Both the position numbers and the translations under genes were made by a program. Shown piece by piece: positions 26,325-35,500 of a DNA stretch of 47,211 nt. The stretch is from positions 1 through 47,211 of the forward strand of contig JAEYUG010000059.1 of the NCBI GenBank assembly GCA_023432805.1, in the 5' to 3' direction. The stretch comes from Bacteroidota bacterium. GTDB taxonomy: Bacteria > Bacteroidota > Ignavibacteria > SZUA-365. A model generated the notes under the pieces. That model searched no databases. It was not told the DNA's origin and worked only from the letters and a program-made list of their open reading frames with translations. Numbering within the stretch: position 1 is the first letter of the stretch; each line of letters opens with the position of its first letter.

Positions 26325-27356
26325 ATGGTAGACATGACCACACGCTGTACTGTAAGGCGAGCCATCATGATCGGGCTCATCGCCCTGTTGGGGATGTCTT
26401 GTGTGCTGCATGCGCAGACGAACAGACCTGTGGACATTCACGTAGGGATGTACATCAACGAACTGCACGAAATCAACATGCAGGAGGGATTCTTCACTGC
26501 AGACTTCTGGATCTGGTTTCGATGGGTCGATAGTGCATGCGCACGTGAGGGTGTCTCGCTAGGCATGATCGACGAGTTGATGAATCCGATCGAAAGCTTC
26601 GAGGTCACCAACGGGCAGATCGAAAGCAGAACCTATGTGTCCGTGGACTCGAGTGCGGGATTCTACTACGGTTACGCACGAATACTAGCGCGCGTCACCA
26701 AGCGATTCGATCTCTGGTCATATCCGATGGACTCGCACGTTCTGGACATCACGATCGAAGACGGAAACTTCGAACAGGATGTGGTGCGGTACATCCCCGA
26801 CCTGGTTAATACGACGATCAATCCTGAGATCGACGTTCCGGGGTGGGATCTTGAACACATCCCACCCCGTGTTACATCCCATGTGTACAAGAGCAACTTC
26901 GGAGATCTGACTCTTCCCACGGGTTCCGAGTCGAGCTATTCGCGCGTGCTCTTCTCGGTTGCGATCACGAAGGACAAAGTGTTCTCGATACTGAAGACCT
27001 TCTGGGCGACAATTCTGGCAGTGCTGATGGGATTGATGGCACTGCTCATCAACCCGACGGCCGTGGATCCGCGGTTTGGCCTCGGGGTGGGATCAGTCTT
27101 CGCCGTTGTTGCCAACACCTTGGTCGTGTCGTCCGGACTCGCAGATTCCAATCAGATCGTCTACTCCGATGCAGTGCAGGTGCTCGCAGCGCTTGTCATT
27201 CTGAGTTCCATCGTGGAATCCGTCATCTCCTTCCGACTCGTCGAGCGCGGCCTCGACTACGAAACGCAGGTCCGCAAATGGGATTTCCGCATCGCAGCTT
27301 TCTTCCTTTGCGTGTTCGTGTGCGGCTTTATCACCGCCACCTGGTACTATTTCTGA
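26325..27356 (+). CDS. Pentameric ligand-gated ion channel homologue (Cys-loop family, prokaryotic)
   Basis: A 343-aa membrane protein with the pLGIC plan: a signal peptide (ending VLHAQ, about residue 31), an extracellular beta-sandwich of about 185 residues, and four membrane helices near 218-241, 251-270, 283-303 and 321-343. The ligand-binding domain has FWIWFRW and WSYPMDSHVLDI at 131-142, corresponding to the Pro-loop (FPxD) of the family; the flanking cysteines are absent, as is usual in bacteria. Ligand and ion selectivity are unknown. It begins a plus-strand operon with two CsgG-domain genes (65-bp gap to the next). The exact start is uncertain; ATG 26334 also fits. Confidence 0.85.
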   Translation: MVDMTTRCTVRRAIMIGLIALLGMSCVLHAQTNRPVDIHVGMYINELHEINMQEGFFTADFWIWFRWVDSACAREGVSLGMIDELMNPIESFEVTNGQIESRTYVSVDSSAGFYYGYARILARVTKRFDLWSYPMDSHVLDITIEDGNFEQDVVRYIPDLVNTTINPEIDVPGWDLEHIPPRVTSHVYKSNFGDLTLPTGSESSYSRVLFSVAITKDKVFSILKTFWATILAVLMGLMALLINPTAVDPRFGLGVGSVFAVVANTLVVSSGLADSNQIVYSDAVQVLAALVILSSIVESVISFRLVERGLDYETQVRKWDFRIAAFFLCVFVCGFITATWYYF

Positions 27357-27421
27357 AAAACCAAAGAGTACATCACAGGAAAGAAGCACTTGATATACAT
27401 ATCCATAATCCGGAGACTCAA

Positions 27422-28546
27422 ATGAGTACAGGTGTACGAAGCGTAGTAACGAACTCGATCAAAATCGGGGGGCCAATAACGGGCGCAGTAGGTGCGATGT
27501 CGGACATCTTTTCGATTTTTGCACCATTTGCGATGGTTCTATGCATTGGATCTATACTTGGCGTCTTGGTCGTATATATCACAAAGCTTCATCCAATACT
27601 GGCAAGAGGTAGTTTGCAGACTGTAGTAAATACTCAGTGGGGCAGAGTTGCCTCATTCCTTATTGTTTCTGCGGTGGTTATGGGAGGATTCTGGGGACTG
27701 GATGCATCAACAAACGGAAGCGGTGTATTAGGAGCAGCCGTTCCAAGTGTCTATGACTTGCAGGTCTCTCTCAAGCCGGAACTTGAGGCTCTTCGGAAGG
27801 GGCAGGACGAAATAGGAAGCGACGTAAAAGATATTAAAGAGCTGATGACGGGAGAGCGGGACGTGAAGGATCTGACAAGCACAGCGGACTATGATGTTGT
27901 GCAGAAGATGAACGAAAGAACAGATGCAGGTGACCGGAAGATAATAGCTGTCTTGTACTTTGAGGATAATAGCGAGGGGAAGGCACTGACCCCGTTGAAA
28001 AAAGGAATCGCAGACATGCTCATCTCGGATCTATCGAATGTGGCGATGCTGAGGGTGGTTGAGCGCGCTCGGCTCGAGGAGCTTCTTAAGGAGCAGAAGA
28101 TGAGTCAAACGAAACTTGCCGATCCGGCTACCGCACAGCAGATAGGCAAGATGCTTGGAGCGGAGGCGATCCTCCTTGGCAGCTACTTTGGTATGATGGG
28201 AACCCTGCGCATAGATGCGAGAATCTTGAATGTGGAGACCGGTGAGGTTATCAAGTCGGAGGGCGTCGACGGTTCGCAGTCTGATTTCATGCAACTGCAG
28301 AAAAAACTCGCGTGGAAGTTGATACGGAGTCTGGATGTGAAGTACGTCGAGAACGACTTGAAAGGCAATGAGGACACAAAGGCGGTGTCGTTTGAAGCGA
28401 TCGAGGCCTACTCGAAGGGGCTGGGGATGTATGACGCTGGTGACATGGCAGGTGCGAAGTCGCAGATGGACAAGGCCCTCAAGCTCGCTCCAAACTTTAA
28501 AAGAGCGGCAGAAATGCGAAATACGATTGCCAGCAGAATAAAGTAA
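27422..28546 (+). CDS. Membrane-tethered CsgG/FlgO-like domain protein
   Basis: A 374-aa protein. Two membrane helices lie near residues 28-53 and 76-95, followed by a linker and a CsgG-type domain at about 172-280 (IIAVLYFEDNSEGKALTPLKKG..., MLRVVERARLEELLKEQ, GAEAILLGSYF). A short TPR-like tail follows (AYSKGLGMYDAGDMAGAKSQ). CsgG domains normally sit in secreted outer-membrane lipoproteins; here no lipobox is seen and the domain is anchored by helices. ATG 27422 follows GGAG at 6 bases; the longer frame overlaps the channel gene. GC is low: 23 of 60 bases are G or C at 27541-27600. Function is unknown. Confidence 0.75.
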   Translation: MSTGVRSVVTNSIKIGGPITGAVGAMSDIFSIFAPFAMVLCIGSILGVLVVYITKLHPILARGSLQTVVNTQWGRVASFLIVSAVVMGGFWGLDASTNGSGVLGAAVPSVYDLQVSLKPELEALRKGQDEIGSDVKDIKELMTGERDVKDLTSTADYDVVQKMNERTDAGDRKIIAVLYFEDNSEGKALTPLKKGIADMLISDLSNVAMLRVVERARLEELLKEQKMSQTKLADPATAQQIGKMLGAEAILLGSYFGMMGTLRIDARILNVETGEVIKSEGVDGSQSDFMQLQKKLAWKLIRSLDVKYVENDLKGNEDTKAVSFEAIEAYSKGLGMYDAGDMAGAKSQMDKALKLAPNFKRAAEMRNTIASRIK

Positions 28547-28592
28547 ACCGACCAGCAGGTGGGTTATAGAATATCTAACTAAGGAGAGCCTC

Positions 28593-30017
28593 ATGCGTGT
28601 ACCTACGTTGCTTTATGCTGTGGCGTCGCTTGTCATACTTGGTGGAGTTTCGGTCGACGATGTCATTGCGCAGAAGAAGGTGACGGTAGCAGTGCTGTAT
28701 TTCGACAATTTGTCAGAGGACAAAAAGTGGGAACCTCTTTCGAAAGGCATTGCAGATATGCTTATTACGGACATGGCAAAGATCAAGCAGTTGCGAGTGG
28801 TCGAAAGAAGCCAGCTGGAAAAAATAGTCAAGGAGATACAATTGCAGGGTACGAAGTACTTTGACCAAAAAACAGCCCAGAAACTTGGGAGTGGTCTTGG
28901 TGCCAGTATCGTATGCACTGGTTCATACATGGTACTGGATGATATCACCATGAATGTTCGTATTGTCGATGTGGGCACTGGAGAGATTCTGCAGGCTGAG
29001 ACCGTGACCGGCAGGAAAAATGACTGGCTGCGACTGAAGGCAGAGTTGTTCAGCAAGCTGCTTTCAGGCCTCAAGGTCAAACCTGACGTGGAAAAGAATG
29101 GCGAACGGGCTGGCAATATGACGATAGATGATGTTGTCGAACGTGGCGTTGTCCTGGCAATGATTGACCAGGGGCTGCTTCAAAGGGCCAAGATGCGAGT
29201 CGATTCATTGAAGAAATACAGCAAGAACCCGATGGCGTCTATCCCGATGGACGGGCAGAATATTGATTTGGCACTCAGAAGTCAGACTGAAATGTTGAAG
29301 AATGCAGCATACGGTCAGATCTACGCTCTTCTGAACAACCCAGATAAGGGATTTTATAGGAAGGTGCAGCAAGTGCTATGGTCATTTTACGTATCACCGC
29401 AGGACAAGCTGGCAATTGTGGAGGCTGTCGAGTGCTCTCCGGATATTGACATGGAATATCCCCTGGATACCTATGTGTTCGGTGAGGAGCTGTTGTTCTA
29501 CAAGTATAAGGCATATATGGATCTGCGAGATTATAAATCGGCGTATCGTGTGAGTGTTGTCTTCAGAGAGCGATATCCTATGTCCCTTCATGTAGGCTCT
29601 GTAGTAGAAGCAGGGATAAAAATGGCTGATATGCAGCGAAAGCAAGCAGAGTACGAAATATCGCAGGCCTCCTTAGAAGCAGAGATGGCTGCGGCAGGAA
29701 ACGATCACAATTCTCTCGAATACCTGCAGCGGAAACAAGAACTTCTGGTTGAAGCATCCTTGTGGGAGGAGGTAGAAGATAATGCGCGTACTATATTATC
29801 GCATCGTTCATACGCGTATGAGTCGGACCAGGAGGATGCTATTGCTTATCACGTCGATATCATCATGTCGATGTCAATGCGTCAGAAGTACGCAGACGCA
29901 AAGAAATACATCGCCGTGAACAAGCTGGATCAGGAGGCACTGGCAGATAGCCTCACGCAGCGATATGGAATACAGCACAGTGCAATACTTCACGCTATCG
30001 AAAAGTGGGAGGAGTAA
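28593..30017 (+). CDS. Exported CsgG-like protein with helical C-terminal region
   Basis: A 474-aa protein with a signal peptide (about residues 1-27, ending DDVIAQ), no lipobox cysteine, and a CsgG-type domain at about 30-145 (VAVLYFDNLSEDKKWEPLSKG, QLRVVERSQLEKIVKE, GASIVCTGSYM). The remaining about 320 residues are mostly alpha-helical and TPR-like, with a charged segment around RKQAEYEISQASLEAEMAAA. AGGAG precedes ATG 28593. It is 46 bp downstream of the other CsgG-domain gene and shares a similar domain core, so the pair probably arose by duplication and then took different cellular locations. Function is not known. Confidence 0.75.
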   Translation: MRVPTLLYAVASLVILGGVSVDDVIAQKKVTVAVLYFDNLSEDKKWEPLSKGIADMLITDMAKIKQLRVVERSQLEKIVKEIQLQGTKYFDQKTAQKLGSGLGASIVCTGSYMVLDDITMNVRIVDVGTGEILQAETVTGRKNDWLRLKAELFSKLLSGLKVKPDVEKNGERAGNMTIDDVVERGVVLAMIDQGLLQRAKMRVDSLKKYSKNPMASIPMDGQNIDLALRSQTEMLKNAAYGQIYALLNNPDKGFYRKVQQVLWSFYVSPQDKLAIVEAVECSPDIDMEYPLDTYVFGEELLFYKYKAYMDLRDYKSAYRVSVVFRERYPMSLHVGSVVEAGIKMADMQRKQAEYEISQASLEAEMAAAGNDHNSLEYLQRKQELLVEASLWEEVEDNARTILSHRSYAYESDQEDAIAYHVDIIMSMSMRQKYADAKKYIAVNKLDQEALADSLTQRYGIQHSAILHAIEKWEE

Positions 30018-30063
30018 CTACAGCCGGTAGAGCAGAATGGTGATATATCCGTAATAATAAATG

Positions 30064-30096
30064 AACCGGGTGCCTGGTATTACCAAGTACCCGGTT
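30064..30096 (+). terminator. Hairpin after the CsgG operon
   Basis: AACCGGGT (30064-30071) pairs perfectly with ACCCGGTT (30089-30096); the loop itself contains TGGTATTACCA, which can extend the stem. It is followed by TTGTGTATG, only weakly T-rich. Its position 47 bases after the last stop supports a terminator of the plus-strand operon. Confidence 0.6.
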
Positions 30097-30151
30097 TGTG
30101 TATGCACGCGTGTTGGGCGCTGCAGTTTCTGCAGTCTTACGGTTGCAACCG

Positions 30152-30168
30152 CCGCTCAACCTGAGCGG
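30152..30168 (-). terminator. Small hairpin downstream of the YbjN-like gene
   Basis: CCGCTC-AACCT-GAGCGG forms a 6-bp stem just beyond the stop of the minus-strand gene at 30186. There is no T-run on the minus-strand side, so it is a weak candidate. Confidence 0.35.
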
Positions 30169-30185
30169 TAAAACACGAGAAAGCA

Positions 30186-30677
30186 TCAACCCTCGTCGAG
30201 GTACGGGCCGAGTGTGTTGCGAACATAGGCGCGCATCTGGAGAAGGCTGTAGCAGACCATGTTGAGAAGGTCCGGGTTTGAGTCGGCCATGCGAAGACTG
30301 ATATTGCTGTAGATGAGGGTTTTGTCTTTGTCCAGGGAATACGACCCGTAGGGAGCGTCGTCGTTCATTTGAGCAAGTGCCGTCAGGAAGGGCACGGATA
30401 GGTTGAAGTTCTTCGGGAGAGCGAGTGATTTAGTCCACAGCATCAGAGTGCGCGATTCTTCGGGTATGCTCCCGTACAGGACCCGCATCCTCGCATAAAT
30501 GGTGATGGTCACATCATCCACCTCGTAGGGGAAGCTATAAAAACCTGTGTCGATCATCATGTAGTTGACCTGGGCAGTCTTGAAGAGGTCCTCAAGATCC
30601 TGCTGCGCGTGTACAGCAGACGTGAAACCGGCCATGAAGGTGACGGCCAGCACGAGCGAGAAAAGACTACGTTTCAT
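30186..30677 (-). CDS. Exported YbjN-like small protein
   Basis: A 163-aa protein with a signal peptide (1-25, ending AVHAQ). The mature part of about 135 residues resembles the YbjN / type III chaperone-like fold: a short N-terminal helix, beta strands (VDDVTITIYARM), a helix ending FLTALAQMND, strands with YGSYSLDKDKTLIYSN, and a final helix. Such proteins usually act as small binding or chaperone-like proteins; here it is exported, and no partner is known. GAGGAAAA precedes ATG 30677. It is the last gene of the CHAT-M48 operon, 34 bp after the M48 stop. Confidence 0.65.
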   Translation of the reverse strand: MKRSLFSLVLAVTFMAGFTSAVHAQQDLEDLFKTAQVNYMMIDTGFYSFPYEVDDVTITIYARMRVLYGSIPEESRTLMLWTKSLALPKNFNLSVPFLTALAQMNDDAPYGSYSLDKDKTLIYSNISLRMADSNPDLLNMVCYSLLQMRAYVRNTLGPYLDEG

Positions 30678-30711
30678 GTGATTTTCCTCGTGAGAAAATA
30701 TTGTAGGTAAT

Positions 30712-32574
30712 TCAATCCTGTGGTGAGAGCAGCACGATCTGTGCAAGCGCACCGTCACGGATGCGCAGCGCGAGGCCGAGGGTGTTGTACATGCGGTAGA
30801 GGTGATCCCGAGAGAACAACTCGCGAAAGGTGAAGTCGTGTTTGGCCAGCAGACTATCGATCTCCTCCTTCTCCATGCCAATGCGCAACGATCCAGTTCT
30901 GGCTCCGAGACCGTCACCTTGAACGGTCACCGCAGGTGAGCGATCATCATCAAAAATGATTGCCAGAACCAGTTCGTCAGAAAGAATCTCCATGCCAAGA
31001 CGCTCGTCGACATACAGCCGGAGACTGCCACGTCCCGTGAGCGGTACTTCAACGAGGGCGGGCATTCGCTCCAATACCTGTGCCATGCTCTCCGATACCG
31101 AGATATTCCTCGCTGAATCCAGTGCCACCGTCGTTACGTATCGCATCCTGCCAGGCTGTGCCTTTCGAAAGTGCTCTTCGCGTACAGGCTTGACACCCGC
31201 CGCGCGCGTTGCCTCCACATAGCGCTCATATGCGACCTTCCACCACGCGGACATCGGTGCATTGCTCAGGTAGTTTTCCAGAAGCGCCGCGGTCTTTTTC
31301 CGGGCTTCCACGCCCTTGTCGCGTGAAAGCAGCACGGCGCGGTTGAAGACGAGCGAGGCACGGACACCCTGGTCCAGGCGGAATCCAGGATGTTGTGTTC
31401 CCGTTTCCGCCTCCAATTGATCGACCCGATCGATGGCGGCAAGGGCGGCAGCGGGATCCTCACCCATCCGCAGGACGGCAGCGTTAGCCAGCACCACAGC
31501 GCGGATGTAGGGACTGAGGTCGGCATCTGCCTCTGCGTCCTTCGCCGCTGCGAGCAGGTACTTGCCCGCCGAGGCTACATCCTTCTTCGTGGGATGCACC
31601 AGATAGGCGAGACCAAGCGTGGCACGCGTGATGATCGACGAGGGAGAGAGTCGCAGGCCCTCGGTGAGCGCGTTGACCGCATCCCACCAGACATCCTCAT
31701 CCACGCCGCGTACATTGTTCTCGAGCGACATCGCCCTGCCGTGAAAGGCTCCGGTTACGATATGCCCTATGTCGAGCCTTCGAACGTCATCCGCTGAGAG
31801 TCCATCACAATAGCGCATCAGCAGCGCGTAACCGAGATTTGTCCACGCCTCCTCTGCATCGGGGAACTCGGCAATCACGCTGCGGAAGCACTTCTCTGCA
31901 GCAAGGAACTGCTCCTGTCCCAGGAAGAACACGCCATTCTCGAAGGCGCCGATCGATCGCCACAGTGTCCGGTTCGCCGCATCCAACCGTGCGAGTCTGT
32001 CCCGGAACGAAGGATGACTGACACCACCAGCCCAGTAGCGGGGATGCTCGGCTCCGGCGTTGACAAGCGTCATGATGCCGTTGCGTGCCCGCGAAAGCGA
32101 ATATCCCGCCTGCACGGCATAGCGCATGCCGAGGGAATCTGCGTCGAATTCATATACACGCGAGTTTGCCGACTCGAGCACTTTCGGGCCGCGACGATCG
32201 CGACCCACGTGCGAGAGCGCATGATGTGCGATCTCATGCCCGATGACATAGGCGTAGTAGTCCTCCTTGTCGGGTGTGACAATGTCGAAGAGCGATGTCG
32301 TCACGATTACCACAGCTTCGAGATCATCGGGATCATTGGCCCGGGGCATCCAAGTTGCATAGGCATTCGGGACCGGGTCATCGAGAATCATGAACCGCGG
32401 AGGCCACGGTCTGTCTGCAGGTGCCTCGGCCATCGCGAGAATGCGGACAAAGATGCGCGATACGATCTGTGCGCCGGTCTCCGGTGAAGCTGCGTGCCCG
32501 TGTGCGGGCATCATAGTCATGCAGAACGCCGCTGTCAGGGCGAAGAGCGTGCTGCGTCTGGCTGGTGTCGTCAT
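30712..32574 (-). CDS. Exported M48-like metallopeptidase with TPR-like region
   Basis: A 620-aa protein. A signal peptide spans about residues 1-29. The M48-type zinc site is HEIAHH at 113-118 with a third ligand in YEFDADSLGM (Glu142). The middle is TPR-like (AEKCFRSVIAEFPDAEEAWT...), resembling the BepA-type combination of M48 protease and TPR in periplasmic envelope quality control. The C-terminal about 130 residues are of unknown type. Its start is 20 bp after the CHAT gene stop, so the two are co-transcribed. Catalytic residues are intact. The substrate is unknown; processing of neighbouring exported proteins is one option. Confidence 0.82.
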   Translation of the reverse strand: MTTPARRSTLFALTAAFCMTMMPAHGHAASPETGAQIVSRIFVRILAMAEAPADRPWPPRFMILDDPVPNAYATWMPRANDPDDLEAVVIVTTSLFDIVTPDKEDYYAYVIGHEIAHHALSHVGRDRRGPKVLESANSRVYEFDADSLGMRYAVQAGYSLSRARNGIMTLVNAGAEHPRYWAGGVSHPSFRDRLARLDAANRTLWRSIGAFENGVFFLGQEQFLAAEKCFRSVIAEFPDAEEAWTNLGYALLMRYCDGLSADDVRRLDIGHIVTGAFHGRAMSLENNVRGVDEDVWWDAVNALTEGLRLSPSSIITRATLGLAYLVHPTKKDVASAGKYLLAAAKDAEADADLSPYIRAVVLANAAVLRMGEDPAAALAAIDRVDQLEAETGTQHPGFRLDQGVRASLVFNRAVLLSRDKGVEARKKTAALLENYLSNAPMSAWWKVAYERYVEATRAAGVKPVREEHFRKAQPGRMRYVTTVALDSARNISVSESMAQVLERMPALVEVPLTGRGSLRLYVDERLGMEILSDELVLAIIFDDDRSPAVTVQGDGLGARTGSLRIGMEKEEIDSLLAKHDFTFRELFSRDHLYRMYNTLGLALRIRDGALAQIVLLSPQD

Positions 32575-32594
32575 GATTGTTTGCCTTCTTGTGG

Positions 32595-35500
32595 TCAGTT
32601 GCCATAGAGAATGAAGGGCGCCCAGTAGCAGGGGGCCCGGTACTGCGGATGCCGCATCATGTGCACCTTGACTGCGCGCAGTGCATCGCGCGGTTCCATC
32701 CCACCGTCGAGCATCGCCAGATAGAAATGCTCCATGAACGCAGCCGTCGCCGAATCGTCGACACTCCATGTCGTGCCGATCACCCCCCGCACCCCCGCGA
32801 TCAGAAACGCGCGCAGAAATCCCGTCAATCCTTCGCGGCCCTGAAGCTTCCCCTGTGCAGACTGGCATGCCGACAGCACCACGAGTTGCACGCGCGTGAG
32901 GTCCATCGTCATGATCTCATCCACACCCAGAAATCCATCCTCACCATGCTCGGGATCCGGTGTGAGAAAGAGACACTGCACGCCCTGATAGTAATAACCA
33001 TGGCAGGCGAAGTGGATGTGCGAGGTGGGGGAGGAGAGGATCTGCTTGGCCGCATGCTCGGTGGCCTCGCCGTCGAGCAGCACGCGGGCCATCCTGCCTT
33101 CGCGCGCGAACTGTGCGGAAATCGCCTGGACCTCGACGCGGGTGGCATTCAGCTCGGTCAGCGGTTCGTCGCCCAGGTGGCGCAGGATGTCGCGTGTCTG
33201 GCGAACGCCCGCGGCGAACAGGTTGTCGGCAAACAGGTCTGGTGTCGCCATGCGCGTGCCGCCACTGCGCTGCAGTGTCGTCCCCTGACGCTGGGCGAAA
33301 GTCATGGGATCGACAGGGGCGCCGAATCCCACAAACGAGGGAAGCGGGGCCGTGCTGTTCACTGCACGTGTTCGCAGCAGGGCGAGTGCCGTGGCGCTCT
33401 GCACGTAGGAGATGGTGAAGTCTTCGACGAGGTAGCGGAGGGATCCGTCGGGACGCTGACCGGTCACAATCGCCTCGAAGGGGAAGGCCGCGAGGCTCTG
33501 ATCGGGTGCGATGATCAGGTGTGTGGCACCTGCAAGCCAGCGCCTGGCGGGTTCGATCAGTTGACGATGGAGCTCCTCGCTCTGTGATTCGCTGCAGCGT
33601 TGCTCTCCTTTCTGATCTGTGTTCATGCTAATGATGCGGAGTACGTTACCAACAGGACCCGTTGCATGACCCTGGCTAGAGCCAATGCGAATGGGACCGG
33701 AGTGCATGTCCTTGCGGAAGACGAAGAGCCATGCGTCTTTACCCACGACCAGATATTCGAGCAGGGCTTCGCCTGCCCGCAAGGTCGAGCGCTTGAGCAC
33801 ATCGATGCCGACAGGTTCGACACCGGTCTGGCCGCCGAGGTGGGGATTCAGAGCCAGAATCCGTCGCCGCACATCGTCTTCATCCATGCGCAAGCGACTC
33901 AGGTCCTGTCGAATGGACTCCATTTCTGCAGACGTGGCGCGTTTCCTAATCAGGCGTACGTTTGCTGCCTCGATTTCCGCAGCGATGCGGTCGCGCTCAC
34001 GGCGCAGTTCGACAGGCACCTTGTCGAGCGGGAGGCGCTCAGTATCACTGATCTGGTCGAGAAACGAGCGTGCCTTCATCAACTGTGCAACGTAGAAGTC
34101 TCCCCCGTGGCCGATGTCGTAGAAGAAGCGGAAGATGCGTTCGTAGTAGCGCGCGATCTTTCCGAAGTAGGCCTCCTTGTTTCGCGGCAGCGCCATGCGC
34201 CGTCGTGCCTCCTCGAGCAGCTTCAGTGCCGCGTCTGCCTGTTCGGTCTTGTCTTTGAGCGTACGTTCGAGGTTCGAGAGTTCAAGCAGGGCGTAGGCAC
34301 GGACCTCCGGCACATCGAGGTGCTCCATGCTGCGCAGGGCGCGCTGCAGCAGTGCCCGCGCTCTCATTGAGTCGGATGCAGTTCTGTAGAAGACCGCCAC
34401 ATCGGCCCGTTTGATCATGGCCCCGCACTGGCCGAAGACGTCGCCAATTCGTTCCAGCAGCGAATCGGCGTGCTCGTAGCACTCCGCAGCCTTCCGATCG
34501 TCGACCAATCGATACTGGTCGCCAAGTGCAATGAGAATGCGTCCCTGCAGTGAGAGATCTCCCGATGAGCGGGCGACCGTTGCGGCCTCCTGTAACTCCT
34601 TGATGACCGGCGCGTTGGTTGTCTGCGTGTTCTCGAGCAGGATGGCCTCCTCGCTGCGCGCTTCCGCTGTGATGCGCGGATCGCGAATGGTCATCGTCTT
34701 CATGCGTGCGAGCACATGGCGGGCATCCTCCGTGCGCGAGGTGAAGGCATGGATCCGCACCTCCAGCAACAGCGTGCGGGCCTGTCCATGCTGGTCGCTG
34801 CGACGCTCAAACACGCGTCGTGCCTGCAGGCAGAGCGTTTGAGCACTGTCGAGCGAGCCGCGCACATACTCGAAATCCGCGCGATGGAGCAGCAGATCCC
34901 CCTCGTGCTCCATCATGCCGTACCGCTCGATCTTCCCCGTCGCATCGTCGATGGCGGTACGTGCGAGATCGTAGTAATGCAGCTTTGCGGCAAGCGAGGC
35001 CGTCTGCACAGCGGCCTGCGTCAGCATCGACGGCGTCAGTCCCGGCACCGCGTGTGTGCGGATGGCCTCGTAGGTCGACAGCGCACCGGTGTAGTTTCCC
35101 ATCTGTGCATCGAGCCCCGCCTGCAGCAGTTGGGCTGCTGCAAAGGACGTACCGGCCTCGATCATGCTGAGCTGCTGCAGTCCCTCCGTACGTGTGGTGC
35201 GTGCTCGCGTGAGATCCCCGCTCCGTTCCTCAAGCGAGGCGAGCAGCAGGCACGAGAGCGCCGCACCGGCGGGATCATCGATCTTCTCATACAGCGTGCG
35301 CGCCTGCTGGGCAAGCGCCATCGCCTCGGATGCAGCCCCCTGCCGTAGCCGCGCCTCTGCCATCAGAAGCGCGCAGCGGGCTTCCCCGCGGGTGTAGCGG
35401 AACCTGACGAAGAGGGTCTGTGCCCTGCGCAGCTCGATGAGCGCGGAATCCACATCCCGATCCAGCATGAACTGTTCGCCGCAGCGCATGCGTGCATCCG

